This document shows, piece after piece, positions 6,675-15,025 of a stretch of DNA of 40,739 nucleotides. The stretch covers positions 1 to 40,739 of the forward strand of contig CAAGDG010000118.1 of assembly GCA_900768515.1 (NCBI GenBank), read 5' to 3'. Every line of letters starts with the position of its first letter. Positions within the stretch are counted from its first letter, which is position 1. A program made the position numbers and the translations under genes. This DNA comes from Lentisphaeria bacterium (GTDB lineage: Bacteria > Verrucomicrobiota > Lentisphaeria > Victivallales > Victivallaceae). Below the pieces are notes generated by a model. It was not told the DNA's origin. It made no database searches and saw only the letters and a list, made by a program, of their open reading frames with translations.

Positions 6675-8648
6675 TCATGATTCCTGGTGAATTTTTTCGT
6701 TTTCCAGCCGGATCTCCTCAAGTTCACCGGCCGCACCTTCCCACGCCGTCTCCGCGGCGGAGATTTTCTGTTTCAACCGGGAAAGTTCCCGGTTCAACTC
6801 CGCGAAATCGACCTGCACGCCTCCGACCGAGAGCAGTTCGATGATTTCTGTTTTGCGCTTCTCGTACTTTTCGAGCTTCGCCTCGCTTTCGGAGAGCAGT
6901 TTCTCCGCCTGTTTCCGGCGGGCGGAGAGCGCTTCCCGCGCCTGCGCCCGGGCCCGCCGCCGGTTGCGGGCGAGGTCCGGCGAACCGGTCTGCGCGGCCT
7001 GCTCCGGCGTCGTGGTGACCCCGGCGTTCCGCAGCTCGGCGGATTTCTCCAGGTAGTAGTCGTAGTTGCCGAAGTACTTCCGGATCCCCGGCGGCTCCAT
7101 CGCGATGATTCCGGTCGCCACGTTGCGGACAAATTCAATGTCGTGACTGACCACGCAGACCGTTCCGGCATAGCTGCGCAGCGCCTCCTGAAGCAATTCG
7201 CGGGCCGCCACGTCGAGGTGGGTGGTCGGCTCGTCCAGCACCAGAAAGTTCGGCGGATTCACGAAGATCCGCGCGAAAAGCAGCCGGATCTTCTCCCCGC
7301 CGGAGAGCACCCGGCACGGCTTTTCCGCCGCCTCGCCGGAGAATCCGAAGGAACCGAGCACATTCATCAACCCGGCGGTCGACGCGCCGGCCGGCAGCGC
7401 CCCGCGCACCACATCGTAGACGGTCTGCTCCGGAATCAGCAGCTCCGCGAACTCCTGCGCCTGGTAGCCGATCACCGAATGATGTCCGAGCACCACCCGT
7501 CCGGCAGTCGGCTTCAGCCGGCCGACCAGCAGTTTGAGCAGCGTGGTTTTCCCCATGCCGTTGTAGCCGATAAACGCAAGTTTGTCGCCGGCGTCGATGG
7601 TGAGATTGACGTCTTTGAGAATCAGCTTTTCCGGATCGTAACCGAACGAGAGATTCTCGATCCGCGCCGCCTCGATTCCGCCGGGCGGGGGCGCGGGAAA
7701 CCGGATCGCTCCATGATAGTTGAGATCATCCGGCAGGGAAATTTCCTCCATCCGGTCAAGAGCCTTCTGCCAGCTCTTGGCCTGCGCCGCCTTCGAACTC
7801 TTGGCGCGGAACCGGTCGATCACCCGCTCCAGATGCTCCTTCTTGCGGTCGGAGTTGCGTTTGGCCGCCTCCAGAGTGCGCAACCGGTTCTCGCGTTCGC
7901 GCCGGTAGTAGTCGTAGTCGCCGGGATAGCGGGTCACCTGCCCGGAGTTGACCTCCAAAGTCAGCGTGGTCAGTTTGCGCAGCAGAAAGCGGTCGTGCGA
8001 AATCAAAAGCAGCGTCCCGGGAAACGACTTCAGAAATTTGCAGAGCCACTCCACCGCCGGAATGTCGAGGTAGTTCGACGGCTCGTCGAGCATCAGAATG
8101 TCCGGCTGCGAAATCAGCACACGGGCCAGCGCCGCCCGCATCCGCCAGCCGCCGGAATAGGACTTCAGCGGACGGTCGAACTCGCTTTCATGAAATCCGA
8201 GGTTGCTCAGAGCCTGCTCCGCCTCCACCCGGAGCCGGTAGGCGCCCAGGTGCTCGATCTGCGACTGAAGCCACCCGTGACGGGCGAGCAGCCGGTCGAG
8301 CTCGTCGGAGTCGTCCACCCCGACATGCAGTTTCCGCTCCAGCTCCTGCAGCTCCGCGGACATGTCGCGCAATTCCGGAATCGCATCGGCGGTGAAGTCG
8401 AGCAGCGACCGCTCCTTCGCCTCCTCCGGAAGATGCTGTTTCAGAATGCCGAGCCTCATGTCGCGCGGAATCGACACCGTGCCGCGGTCCGGTGGAATCT
8501 CCCCGGTGATGATGCCGAACAGCGTACTCTTTCCCGCTCCGTTCGGGCCGACCACTCCGACCCGGTCGCCGGAGTTGATCCGGAACGTCACATCGTCGAG
8601 GATCATATCCCCGCCGTAACCTTTCACCACATTTTGAAAATCAATCAT
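6675..8648 (-). CDS. ABC-F family ATPase (Uup/YheS-like)
   Basis: The 657-residue protein has two ABC domains and no membrane segment, as in ABC-F proteins that act on the ribosome. Domain 1 has GPNGAGKS (34-41), a YSGGWRMR signature and LMLDEPSNYLD. Domain 2 has GYNGMGKTT, LSGGEKIR and LVLDEPTTHLD. A charged linker between them (R..K..LERVIDRFRAKSSKAAQA) is the P-site tRNA-interaction motif region. The C-terminus (from about 550) is an Arg/Glu-rich coiled coil, as in Uup. The start ATG 8648 lies one base after the stop of the kinase gene, with GGAGAG inside that gene, so the two are translationally linked. Specific role (translation quality control versus drug protection) is not visible. Confidence 0.92.
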   Translation of the reverse strand: MIDFQNVVKGYGGDMILDDVTFRINSGDRVGVVGPNGAGKSTLFGIITGEIPPDRGTVSIPRDMRLGILKQHLPEEAKERSLLDFTADAIPELRDMSAELQELERKLHVGVDDSDELDRLLARHGWLQSQIEHLGAYRLRVEAEQALSNLGFHESEFDRPLKSYSGGWRMRAALARVLISQPDILMLDEPSNYLDIPAVEWLCKFLKSFPGTLLLISHDRFLLRKLTTLTLEVNSGQVTRYPGDYDYYRRERENRLRTLEAAKRNSDRKKEHLERVIDRFRAKSSKAAQAKSWQKALDRMEEISLPDDLNYHGAIRFPAPPPGGIEAARIENLSFGYDPEKLILKDVNLTIDAGDKLAFIGYNGMGKTTLLKLLVGRLKPTAGRVVLGHHSVIGYQAQEFAELLIPEQTVYDVVRGALPAGASTAGLMNVLGSFGFSGEAAEKPCRVLSGGEKIRLLFARIFVNPPNFLVLDEPTTHLDVAARELLQEALRSYAGTVCVVSHDIEFVRNVATGIIAMEPPGIRKYFGNYDYYLEKSAELRNAGVTTTPEQAAQTGSPDLARNRRRARAQAREALSARRKQAEKLLSESEAKLEKYEKRKTEIIELLSVGGVQVDFAELNRELSRLKQKISAAETAWEGAAGELEEIRLENEKIHQES

Positions 8649-8649
8649 C

Positions 8650-11253
8650 TCACTCTCCGTCTGCCGCCGATGACGGCAGCTCCAGCACATAGCGGAAACC
8701 AAGATCATCGGCTCCGCCGTTGACATAGTAGGCGTTGGAACTGCCGGCCAGAACCGGCGGCGTCTGGCTGGAACCGCCGAGCACCAGATAAAACACGCCG
8801 CTCTCTCCGGGAGACCGCACCAGTTCCCGCACATTTCCGACCAGATCGTAGACTCCATACGGGGAGACATCCGCGGGAAAACTCTCCGGCTGCGCTCCCG
8901 ACGGGAAAAGTCTCGCTTCAGGATGATCGGCCAGCAGCGCCCGATCCGAAACGTAGATGTTTCCCCAGACATAGTCGCGCCCGTCCACACCGCGCGCCGC
9001 CTTCTCCCACTCCAGCTGACTCGGCAGACGGCAGTTCATGCCCAGCTGCCACCCCTTGTAGCGGCAGAACGCTTCCGCCGCCTCCCCGGGGATGCCGACC
9101 ACCGGAAACTCCGGACGGAAAGGATCCCGCAACCGTCCCTGCTCATCCCAGATCGGCTCCGGCGCACCGCGCCCGCCATCGGCCTGCAAGGAACTCCAGC
9201 CGAGATACCGGGTACGCAGCGCCGGATCCCCCAGCGACCTCCAGAAATCGAGATATTCCCGGAACGTCACCTCATGCCGTCCAATCAGAAAGGCGGGAAG
9301 CTGTTTGCGCCCTCCCCGCCGGCCGGCGAGAAATTCTCCACCCGGAATGAAACAGACATCCGGCGGCAGTTCATCCGGAATGTTCCAGTGCAGCTTCCCG
9401 ACCCCCGCCGGCGGAACAATCACCGGCGCCCGCACCGTCGCATGTCCGGGACGGTTGAATTCCAGCCGGTAACTGCCCGCCGGCAACTCAAACTGATGCC
9501 GCTCATCCCCGAGCGGAAGATCTTCCGCCGGATACCCCGGATCCCCCGGCGCCTGCCCGGGAAACATCACGATCTGCCCCTGGTCGTCGTAGATGGAAAG
9601 GCGCCGCCCCGCCTGCGCCGGCGCGGTAATCTCCAACGTTCCGGAACGTTCCTGAAACCGGCGCACCAGAGTTCCCAGCGCCGGGTCCTCCTCCACCACC
9701 CGGTCGAAAATCTGCTTCCAGCGACCGCGAACCTGCCGGAGAAACGACTCCAGCGCCCCGTAGTTGTCCGTCTGCAGATAGAGCCGGATCATCGAAGAGA
9801 AGACATCGCGGTACATCCGGTTCACCACCGACTCCCGCACCCCGTACTCGGCGGCGCGGCTGATGAATTCGAGCGCGGAGTTGTAACCGTTCTCCGCCTC
9901 GGCGGTCTGTCGGCGCAACTCCTCTTCCCGGAAAGCATCGGTTCTGTCATCTCGGGGAGAGGTGTCGTGCAGCAGCTGCTGCCGGATCCGCTGCGCCACC
10001 GCATTGTGACGGCCGGCCTGCGTATAGTTGTACTCCGCCAGCGTCAGCAGGGAATTCCCCTGCGACAGGTTGGAGAGATATCCGTAGCCGTAAAAACCGG
10101 CCCAGGTAAGAATCGCCGCCGCCAGCGTCGCCGGAATCATCGGCCGCCGCCGGATCAGTTTGGCTAGCCGGTAGAACGGCGTCGGCGAATAGGCCTGCAC
10201 CGGGTAATCATCCATGTAATTGCGCAAATCCTGCAGCAGTTCGGCAACCGTCGCGTAACGCTTCGAACGGTCGCGCGCCATCGCCTTCAGGCAGATCGCC
10301 TCCAGTTCGAGCGGAGTTGACTGCTCCCGCGGCGCCGCCTTCCGCGGAGGAACAAAGCGACCGGTCGCGGCAATCCGCATCAACTCCTCCGGCGGAAGCG
10401 TCACATCGTAGGGAGCGCTCTTCCAGGTCAGGATCGTATAGAGAATCGCGCCGAGCCCGTAGACATCCGCCTGCTCGTCGGCTTCGCGCTGTTCCCCGGT
10501 GATCATCTCCGGCGGCATGAAGGCGGGCGTCCCCCCCAGCGTCAGCTTTTCCGGATCGTTCTCCGGCGCGGCATCCAGCCGGCAGCCGAGTTCAAGATCC
10601 ATCTTGGCGCCGCCGCACCCCCCCTGATCGAGATCGGCCCGGTAGCGGGCCATTCCCCAGTCCATGACCAGCACCTCGCCGTAATCTCCAACCATGAGAT
10701 TGCCCGGCTTGAGGTCGCAGTGCAGAATGCCGTGACGGTGGGCGAAGGCAACGCCGTTGCAGGCGGCGACGAAAATTTCCAGCAGCCGGTTCAGCGAATA
10801 GTTGCGGCGGTATCCCTCGCGATTCTCGGAAAGTTTGCGCAAAATCGCCCGGAGCGTCTCGCCCTCGACCCGTTTCATGGTGAAGTAGACACCGACATCG
10901 TCGAACACCCCGAGGCGGTGAACCGGCACGATATTCGGGTGGTCGATCTGCGCGGTGGCCCGCGCCTCGCGGATGAAACTTTCGATCCGGTCGGCCTGAT
11001 CCCGGAACTGGGGACGCAGAATCTTCAGCGCCACCTCCCGGTTCAGTCCGGGCTCGTGCGCGGAAAAGACCGCGCCGACCCCGCCGATGCCGATGGCGGA
11101 AAGCCCCTGATAATCCTCGATCCGCTCTCCGGAAGGAATGCCCAGCGCCGCCCGAAGCTCTTCGGCCGAAAGCAGCGACTCATTGCCGCGCCCGTAAATC
11201 AGAGTCCGTTCGTCATCGCGCTCCTCCGGCGGATTGACCTGGTCGCAGTTCAC
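8650..11253 (-). CDS. Membrane Ser/Thr protein kinase fused to an FGE/sulfatase-modifying-like domain
   Basis: Of 867 residues, about 50-340 form a Hanks-type kinase: glycine loop GIGGVG (55-60), ATP-binding Lys77, Glu96, catalytic loop HCDLKPGN (168-175) and metal-binding DWG (188-190) in place of DFG. A membrane segment follows near 373-395 (PATLAAAILTWAGFYGYGYL), then an extracytoplasmic helical region, a PEGA-like beta stretch (ELPAGSYRLEFNRPGHATV) and a C-terminal FGE-sulfatase fold (CFIPGGEFLAG, HEVTFREYLDFW, LPSQLEWEKAARG, NVRELVRS, LGFRY). The paired cysteines of true formylglycine-generating enzymes are not seen, so that part probably binds a ligand. Start is GTG 11251-11253 after GGAGAGG. 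The gene follows the coiled-coil protein gene with 21 bases between. HCD instead of HRD is unusual; Asp170 and Lys172 are kept. Confidence 0.9.
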   Translation of the reverse strand: MNCDQVNPPEERDDERTLIYGRGNESLLSAEELRAALGIPSGERIEDYQGLSAIGIGGVGAVFSAHEPGLNREVALKILRPQFRDQADRIESFIREARATAQIDHPNIVPVHRLGVFDDVGVYFTMKRVEGETLRAILRKLSENREGYRRNYSLNRLLEIFVAACNGVAFAHRHGILHCDLKPGNLMVGDYGEVLVMDWGMARYRADLDQGGCGGAKMDLELGCRLDAAPENDPEKLTLGGTPAFMPPEMITGEQREADEQADVYGLGAILYTILTWKSAPYDVTLPPEELMRIAATGRFVPPRKAAPREQSTPLELEAICLKAMARDRSKRYATVAELLQDLRNYMDDYPVQAYSPTPFYRLAKLIRRRPMIPATLAAAILTWAGFYGYGYLSNLSQGNSLLTLAEYNYTQAGRHNAVAQRIRQQLLHDTSPRDDRTDAFREEELRRQTAEAENGYNSALEFISRAAEYGVRESVVNRMYRDVFSSMIRLYLQTDNYGALESFLRQVRGRWKQIFDRVVEEDPALGTLVRRFQERSGTLEITAPAQAGRRLSIYDDQGQIVMFPGQAPGDPGYPAEDLPLGDERHQFELPAGSYRLEFNRPGHATVRAPVIVPPAGVGKLHWNIPDELPPDVCFIPGGEFLAGRRGGRKQLPAFLIGRHEVTFREYLDFWRSLGDPALRTRYLGWSSLQADGGRGAPEPIWDEQGRLRDPFRPEFPVVGIPGEAAEAFCRYKGWQLGMNCRLPSQLEWEKAARGVDGRDYVWGNIYVSDRALLADHPEARLFPSGAQPESFPADVSPYGVYDLVGNVRELVRSPGESGVFYLVLGGSSQTPPVLAGSSNAYYVNGGADDLGFRYVLELPSSAADGE

Positions 11254-11274
11254 ACTCGATCATCCTCTCCGGCG

Positions 11275-13065
11275 CTATCTCCGCTCCATGGCGTCGATCT
11301 TTTCACGCACCTTTTTCACAGAGGAGGCGAATTCGTCAAAATATGCGGCCCCGGGAGCTTTATCCAGCACAATCCGGTCCGACTGGCTCCAGTTGAACGA
11401 CTCCGGGAATACGAAGCAGCGCGCCTCCTGCCGGCCTTCGACATTCTGCAGCGACACCACGACGCCGACGAAATCCCCCTGCTTGGTCATCACGAAATCC
11501 CCCGGCTCCGCCCGAAGCTCGCTGCCGGAACCGCGGGTGTTCCGGATGTAAAGGTAACGGTCCCCAGCCGAAAAGTCGATCGAACAGCGCGCCCCCAGCG
11601 CCGCGGATTCCTTCCCGAAAGACCCGGTCTTGAACAGGTAGAGATCCTGCAGCCCGCGCTGTTTGAGCGCCTCCGTCGAAAGTGCTTTGAGCGGTGTGCG
11701 CCCGGTCATGGTGAAGGCGATCGCCACCACGCGAGGTTCTCCCGGCACCGCCAGGAGCGGTCCGGCCAGTTTGACCCCCGGCGCACTCTCCGGCGCGGTG
11801 GAGGGATTGACCCGGTATTCGAGCCGGAGCACCCGGTCGAAATTGAGCGGATTGGCGAAGTCTCCCGTCATCTGTTTGTAGTAACCGGGCAGCACCGTCA
11901 CGCCTCCGACATCGACCAGGGGCAGATAGAAGACGCCGCCGCCTTTCTGGTTGATCAGCACCCGCGCCTCCTCGAGGGTGAAATCGAGCCGCACCGCCGC
12001 CGCGTAGTATTTCTCCAGCACATCGCTGCGCAGCTTCTCCTGCGCCGCCTCCAGCTGGGCCTGGGCGGCCTGCAGTTTGGCCGCCGCGCTCTCGGCCTGC
12101 CCCTGGGAACGGATCAGCTCCTCGCCGGCGGAGGAGGCGGCATCCCGGGTCCGGGCAAGTTCCGCCTTGGTCTTGGAGAGTTCCGAAACCGCGTTCTTGA
12201 GTGCCGTCTGCACATTTGCCAGCTGCCGTTTCGCCTCGCTGCTCTCGAGCTCGCGGGCGCTGGCCTGTCGGCGAATCCGTTCGATCTGGCTGCGGGACTC
12301 GGCCAGTTCCCGTTCGGCGGCGCTCAACCGCCCGCGGGTGAAGGAGAGGTCCTCCTCCAGTGACGCGGTCCGGGTGCGCAGCGCGCCCATCCGGGCCAGT
12401 TCGCCCTCAAGTTCCCGCCGAGTGCCGGCAAGCTGCTGCTCGGTACTGCTCAGCTGCGCCTTGGTCGCGGCAAGATTCTCCCGGGTGCGGGAGAGTTCCT
12501 CGCCGGTGTCGGCCAGCTTGCTCTCCCGCTGTTCGAGCATCTCTTTGGTGTCGGCAAGCTGCTGCTGGGAAACCGCGTAACTGGTGTTGAGCTCAACCAG
12601 ATTGCCGGAGACCGCTTTCATCCCCTCCTTGAGCCGCAGCAGTTCGGCCCGGGTTTCATCGAACTGCAGCCGCATCAGGTGCTTTTTACGCAGTTCCGCA
12701 TTGAGCCGGTCCTGAAGATCCGCGGCAGAGAGCGGCGCGGCGTTGTCGGGCCGCAGCTTGAGCTTTTCTTCAAGAATTTCAGTCTTGGCAAGCGTCTCGG
12801 CCAGCTGTTCGGAGAGGGCCTTGAGCTGATCTTCGCGCGCCTGGGAAAACCCTTCGCGCTGCTGCGCCTCCAGCAACTTGCGGCGGGCGTCTTCGAGGGA
12901 GTCGCGCTGGCTGCGCAGTTCGGCCACGATCAGAGCCGCGGTCCGACTGTCGAGGGCGGTGTTTCCGGCGATGCCGCCGTTGACGCTCGGCACCAGTCCG
13001 GTCATCATCGAAAGCATGGCCGAAACCAGGAAGTCGCAGATGACGATCAGAATCGCGCGATTCAC
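11275..13065 (-). CDS. Single-pass membrane protein with long coiled coil; MotB/TolR-like N-terminus
   Basis: A 596-residue protein starting at GTG 13063-13065, which overlaps the TGA of the preceding gene (GTGA). Residues 4-25 (AILIVICDFLVSAMLSMMTG) form one membrane helix with an Asp near its start, the layout of MotB, ExbD and TolR. Roughly residues 45-330 are a continuous coiled coil with heptad-like repeats (ELSRTRENLAATKAQLSSTE and similar). The last ~250 residues form a folded domain (VFYLPLVDVGGVTVLPGYY, EPGDFVMTKQGDFVGVVVS); the latter has a faint trypsin-fold look without a catalytic GxSGG. I do not recognise the family. With the upstream four-helix protein it may form an ion-driven or sensing membrane complex. 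Function is inferred from layout only. Confidence 0.75.
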   Translation of the reverse strand: MNRAILIVICDFLVSAMLSMMTGLVPSVNGGIAGNTALDSRTAALIVAELRSQRDSLEDARRKLLEAQQREGFSQAREDQLKALSEQLAETLAKTEILEEKLKLRPDNAAPLSAADLQDRLNAELRKKHLMRLQFDETRAELLRLKEGMKAVSGNLVELNTSYAVSQQQLADTKEMLEQRESKLADTGEELSRTRENLAATKAQLSSTEQQLAGTRRELEGELARMGALRTRTASLEEDLSFTRGRLSAAERELAESRSQIERIRRQASARELESSEAKRQLANVQTALKNAVSELSKTKAELARTRDAASSAGEELIRSQGQAESAAAKLQAAQAQLEAAQEKLRSDVLEKYYAAAVRLDFTLEEARVLINQKGGGVFYLPLVDVGGVTVLPGYYKQMTGDFANPLNFDRVLRLEYRVNPSTAPESAPGVKLAGPLLAVPGEPRVVAIAFTMTGRTPLKALSTEALKQRGLQDLYLFKTGSFGKESAALGARCSIDFSAGDRYLYIRNTRGSGSELRAEPGDFVMTKQGDFVGVVVSLQNVEGRQEARCFVFPESFNWSQSDRIVLDKAPGAAYFDEFASSVKKVREKIDAMERR

Positions 13066-13610
13066 TTCTCTTCTCCCGTTTCATTGCCGCGCAGCAGCCG
13101 GCGGCGCAGCGGATAAAGCATGGTAACCCGCAGGATCAGGCTGAAAATGATGCCGATCAAGGTCGAGGAGTAGGCGATCAACCGGCTGCTCTGCGGAGAA
13201 AAAGTCATGACCAGAAAGGCCGAGACCGTTCCGAAAAGTCCCACATAAAGCGGAATATCAAAGAAAATATCGGCATTTTCAAGTTCGCGCAGTTTGAGCT
13301 TGCTGTTCTCGGAACCGCGCCGGATCCCGGCGAGCACGCTGAAGGCGACGGCGAAAGCGAGGAACTGCAGCACGGTGATTCCGGCAAAGATGAACATCGA
13401 AATGCGGCCGGTCAGTTCGCCGCGTTTGGCCAGGGTGTCCGGCGACCCCGGGTCGACCGCGCCGAGCACTTCGGGCGCGCCGGAGTTGCCGCAGAACACA
13501 TCCCGCACCAGCGGGGAGTTGTTGAACAAGTCATTCATCCAATAGATGAACCCCGCGCCGAGGACGAGGATCAGCACCGGCAGAAGCACGCGCATCAGAT
13601 TCGATTTCAT
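13062..13610 (-). CDS. Four-helix membrane protein, MotA/TolQ/ExbB-like candidate
   Basis: A 182-residue protein with four hydrophobic segments: LLPVLILVLGAGFIYWM, ISMFIFAGITVLQFLAFAVA, IPLYVGLFGTVSAFLVMTF and LIAYSSTLIGIIFSLILRV. The GLFGTV motif leading into the third helix, and a fourth helix rich in small and Ser/Thr residues ending in LYPLRRRLL, recall the pore-lining helices of TolQ/ExbB/MotA. I prefer ATG 13610: an upstream in-frame ATG at 13664 would sit only about 9 bases after the predicted transcript start. GGAG lies 12 bases ahead, which is weak. It is first in the unit with the coiled-coil protein and kinase. A proton-channel role is inference from motif and partner gene; similarity is too faint to be sure. 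Confidence 0.65.
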   Translation of the reverse strand: MKSNLMRVLLPVLILVLGAGFIYWMNDLFNNSPLVRDVFCGNSGAPEVLGAVDPGSPDTLAKRGELTGRISMFIFAGITVLQFLAFAVAFSVLAGIRRGSENSKLKLRELENADIFFDIPLYVGLFGTVSAFLVMTFSPQSSRLIAYSSTLIGIIFSLILRVTMLYPLRRRLLRGNETGEEK

Positions 13611-13679
13611 TTGAGGTAGATTCTCCAAAATGCGTTTGACGATACGGATAGAAATCCTGAACATATTCCAACAATCTTT

Positions 13680-13708
13680 AAAATACGACCGGATTTCGAA
13701 TTATGCAA
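13680..13708 (-). promoter_or_regulatory. Promoter of the membrane protein-kinase-ABC-F unit
   Basis: On the minus strand TTGCAT (13703-13708) and TATTTT (13680-13685) are 17 bases apart, placing the transcript start near 13673 and giving a leader of about 63 bases to ATG 13610. It is divergent from the lptF-like promoter at 13774-13802. Confidence 0.5.
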
Positions 13709-13773
13709 GTCCGCAATCGGAGAAAAAAAAACTCCTTTCTTTCGAAATAAAAGAGGAAAACCGGGAAACGGGT

Positions 13774-13802
13774 TTGCGAAAAGAGGGTTTTGCATGTATT
13801 TT
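13774..13802 (+). promoter_or_regulatory. Promoter of the lptF-like gene
   Basis: TTGCGA (13774-13779) and TATTTT (13797-13802) with a 17-base spacer, 57 bases upstream of ATG 13859. Confidence 0.5.
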
Positions 13803-13858
13803 TATCCTGGATGGTTTTCTTTTCGGCAACAAACAACCCAATCACGCAAATCTGACGG

Positions 13859-15013
13859 ATGAAAACGTTAAACCGATATGTGCTGCGCGGCTTTCTGCTC
13901 GCGTTTTCGATGGCGATCGTGATTCTGACCTTCGGAATGACCGGCGCGAACCTGGTCAAGGTGCTCGATTACGTTTCGCAGGGAATCTCCTTCTGGACCT
14001 TCTGCAAGTTCACGCTCTACATCCTGCCGATCGTGCTGACCTTCACGGTCCCGTGGGCGGTCATGGTCGCGGTGATGCTGGTTTTCGGCCGGATGTCCGC
14101 CGACTCGGAGATCACCGCGATGCGGGCATGCGGCGTCTCGATTCTGCAGATCGTCTCCCCGATCCTGATCATCACCGTGCTGCTGACCGCGCTCTGCCTC
14201 TACCTGCAGGTCGAGGTCGGACCGCCGCTGCTGGGCAAGTCGCGCGACATGATGGGAATCGCGGTGATCAACCAGCCGATGGCGCTCTTCGAACCTGGCA
14301 AGCAGATCGAATACAACGAAAACACCATCATCTACATCGACGACAAGGAGGGGGAGGATACCATCAAAGGCGTCCAGCTCTATCTTCTGCGGAACGGCAG
14401 CGAACTTGCACAGGAGATTTCCGCCGCCAGCGGGGTGCTCTCTGTGGACAAGACCGAACAGAAACTGCTCGTCCGGCTCTACGACTGCATGGTCGTCAGC
14501 TACACCGGGGCCGAAACCGGAACATCCGCGAAACCGGCGGCGGGCGGCACCCTTCCCGGAGACGATCTCAACCAGGATGGACCGACCCGGCTCTATTCCC
14601 AGGAGCTTGAATTCAGTTTCAACTACGGGGTGCAGGCCAACGCGGAGGTGATCACCATCAAGCCCAAATATATGAAATTCTCCGACCTGATGGGACGGAT
14701 CCGCCTTTCAAAATCCTTGAAGCTCGACACCACCAAGCTGGAGGTCGAACTGAACCAGCGGATCGCCTTCGCCCTTTCGCCGATCGCTTTCCTGCTGCTG
14801 GGGCTGCCGCTGGCGATCCGGACCAGCCGCAGGGAGACCTCGGTCGGACTCTTTCTGAGCGTGATTCTGGCGGGGGTGTTCTTCCTGTCGATCATTCTGT
14901 GTGAATCGCTGAACTCCCATCCGAAACTGTATCCTCAATATCTGCTGTGGCTGCCGAACATCATCTTCCAGCTGCTCGGCGCGGTGATGACCTACCGGAT
15001 CTCGCAACGATAG
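13859..15013 (+). CDS. LptF/LptG family permease (YjgP/YjgQ)
   Basis: The 384-residue protein starts MKTLNRYVLRGFLLAF, the usual N-terminus of LptF/LptG, the inner-membrane permeases that extract LPS for transport to the outer membrane. Three membrane helices occupy about 12-125 (VPWAVMVAVMLVFGRMSADSE then ITAMRACGVS is the conserved cytoplasmic coupling region), a periplasmic beta-jellyroll-like domain fills about 130-270, and three helices end the protein (FALSPIAFLLLGLPLAI, FLSVILAGVFFLSIIL, IIFQLLGAVMTYRI). It is not clear whether it is LptF or LptG; a second copy must lie elsewhere. No strong ribosome-binding site precedes the ATG. lpxB four genes downstream supports the LPS role. Confidence 0.88.
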   Translation: MKTLNRYVLRGFLLAFSMAIVILTFGMTGANLVKVLDYVSQGISFWTFCKFTLYILPIVLTFTVPWAVMVAVMLVFGRMSADSEITAMRACGVSILQIVSPILIITVLLTALCLYLQVEVGPPLLGKSRDMMGIAVINQPMALFEPGKQIEYNENTIIYIDDKEGEDTIKGVQLYLLRNGSELAQEISAASGVLSVDKTEQKLLVRLYDCMVVSYTGAETGTSAKPAAGGTLPGDDLNQDGPTRLYSQELEFSFNYGVQANAEVITIKPKYMKFSDLMGRIRLSKSLKLDTTKLEVELNQRIAFALSPIAFLLLGLPLAIRTSRRETSVGLFLSVILAGVFFLSIILCESLNSHPKLYPQYLLWLPNIIFQLLGAVMTYRISQR

Positions 15014-15025
15014 AGGAGGAAAACG

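Noticed and set aside
8650..13610. A Zorya-type phage defence system, because of the MotA/MotB-like pair
   Set aside because: No peptidoglycan-binding OmpA domain, no ZorC/D/E-like gene, and the long coiled coil sits on the wrong subunit.
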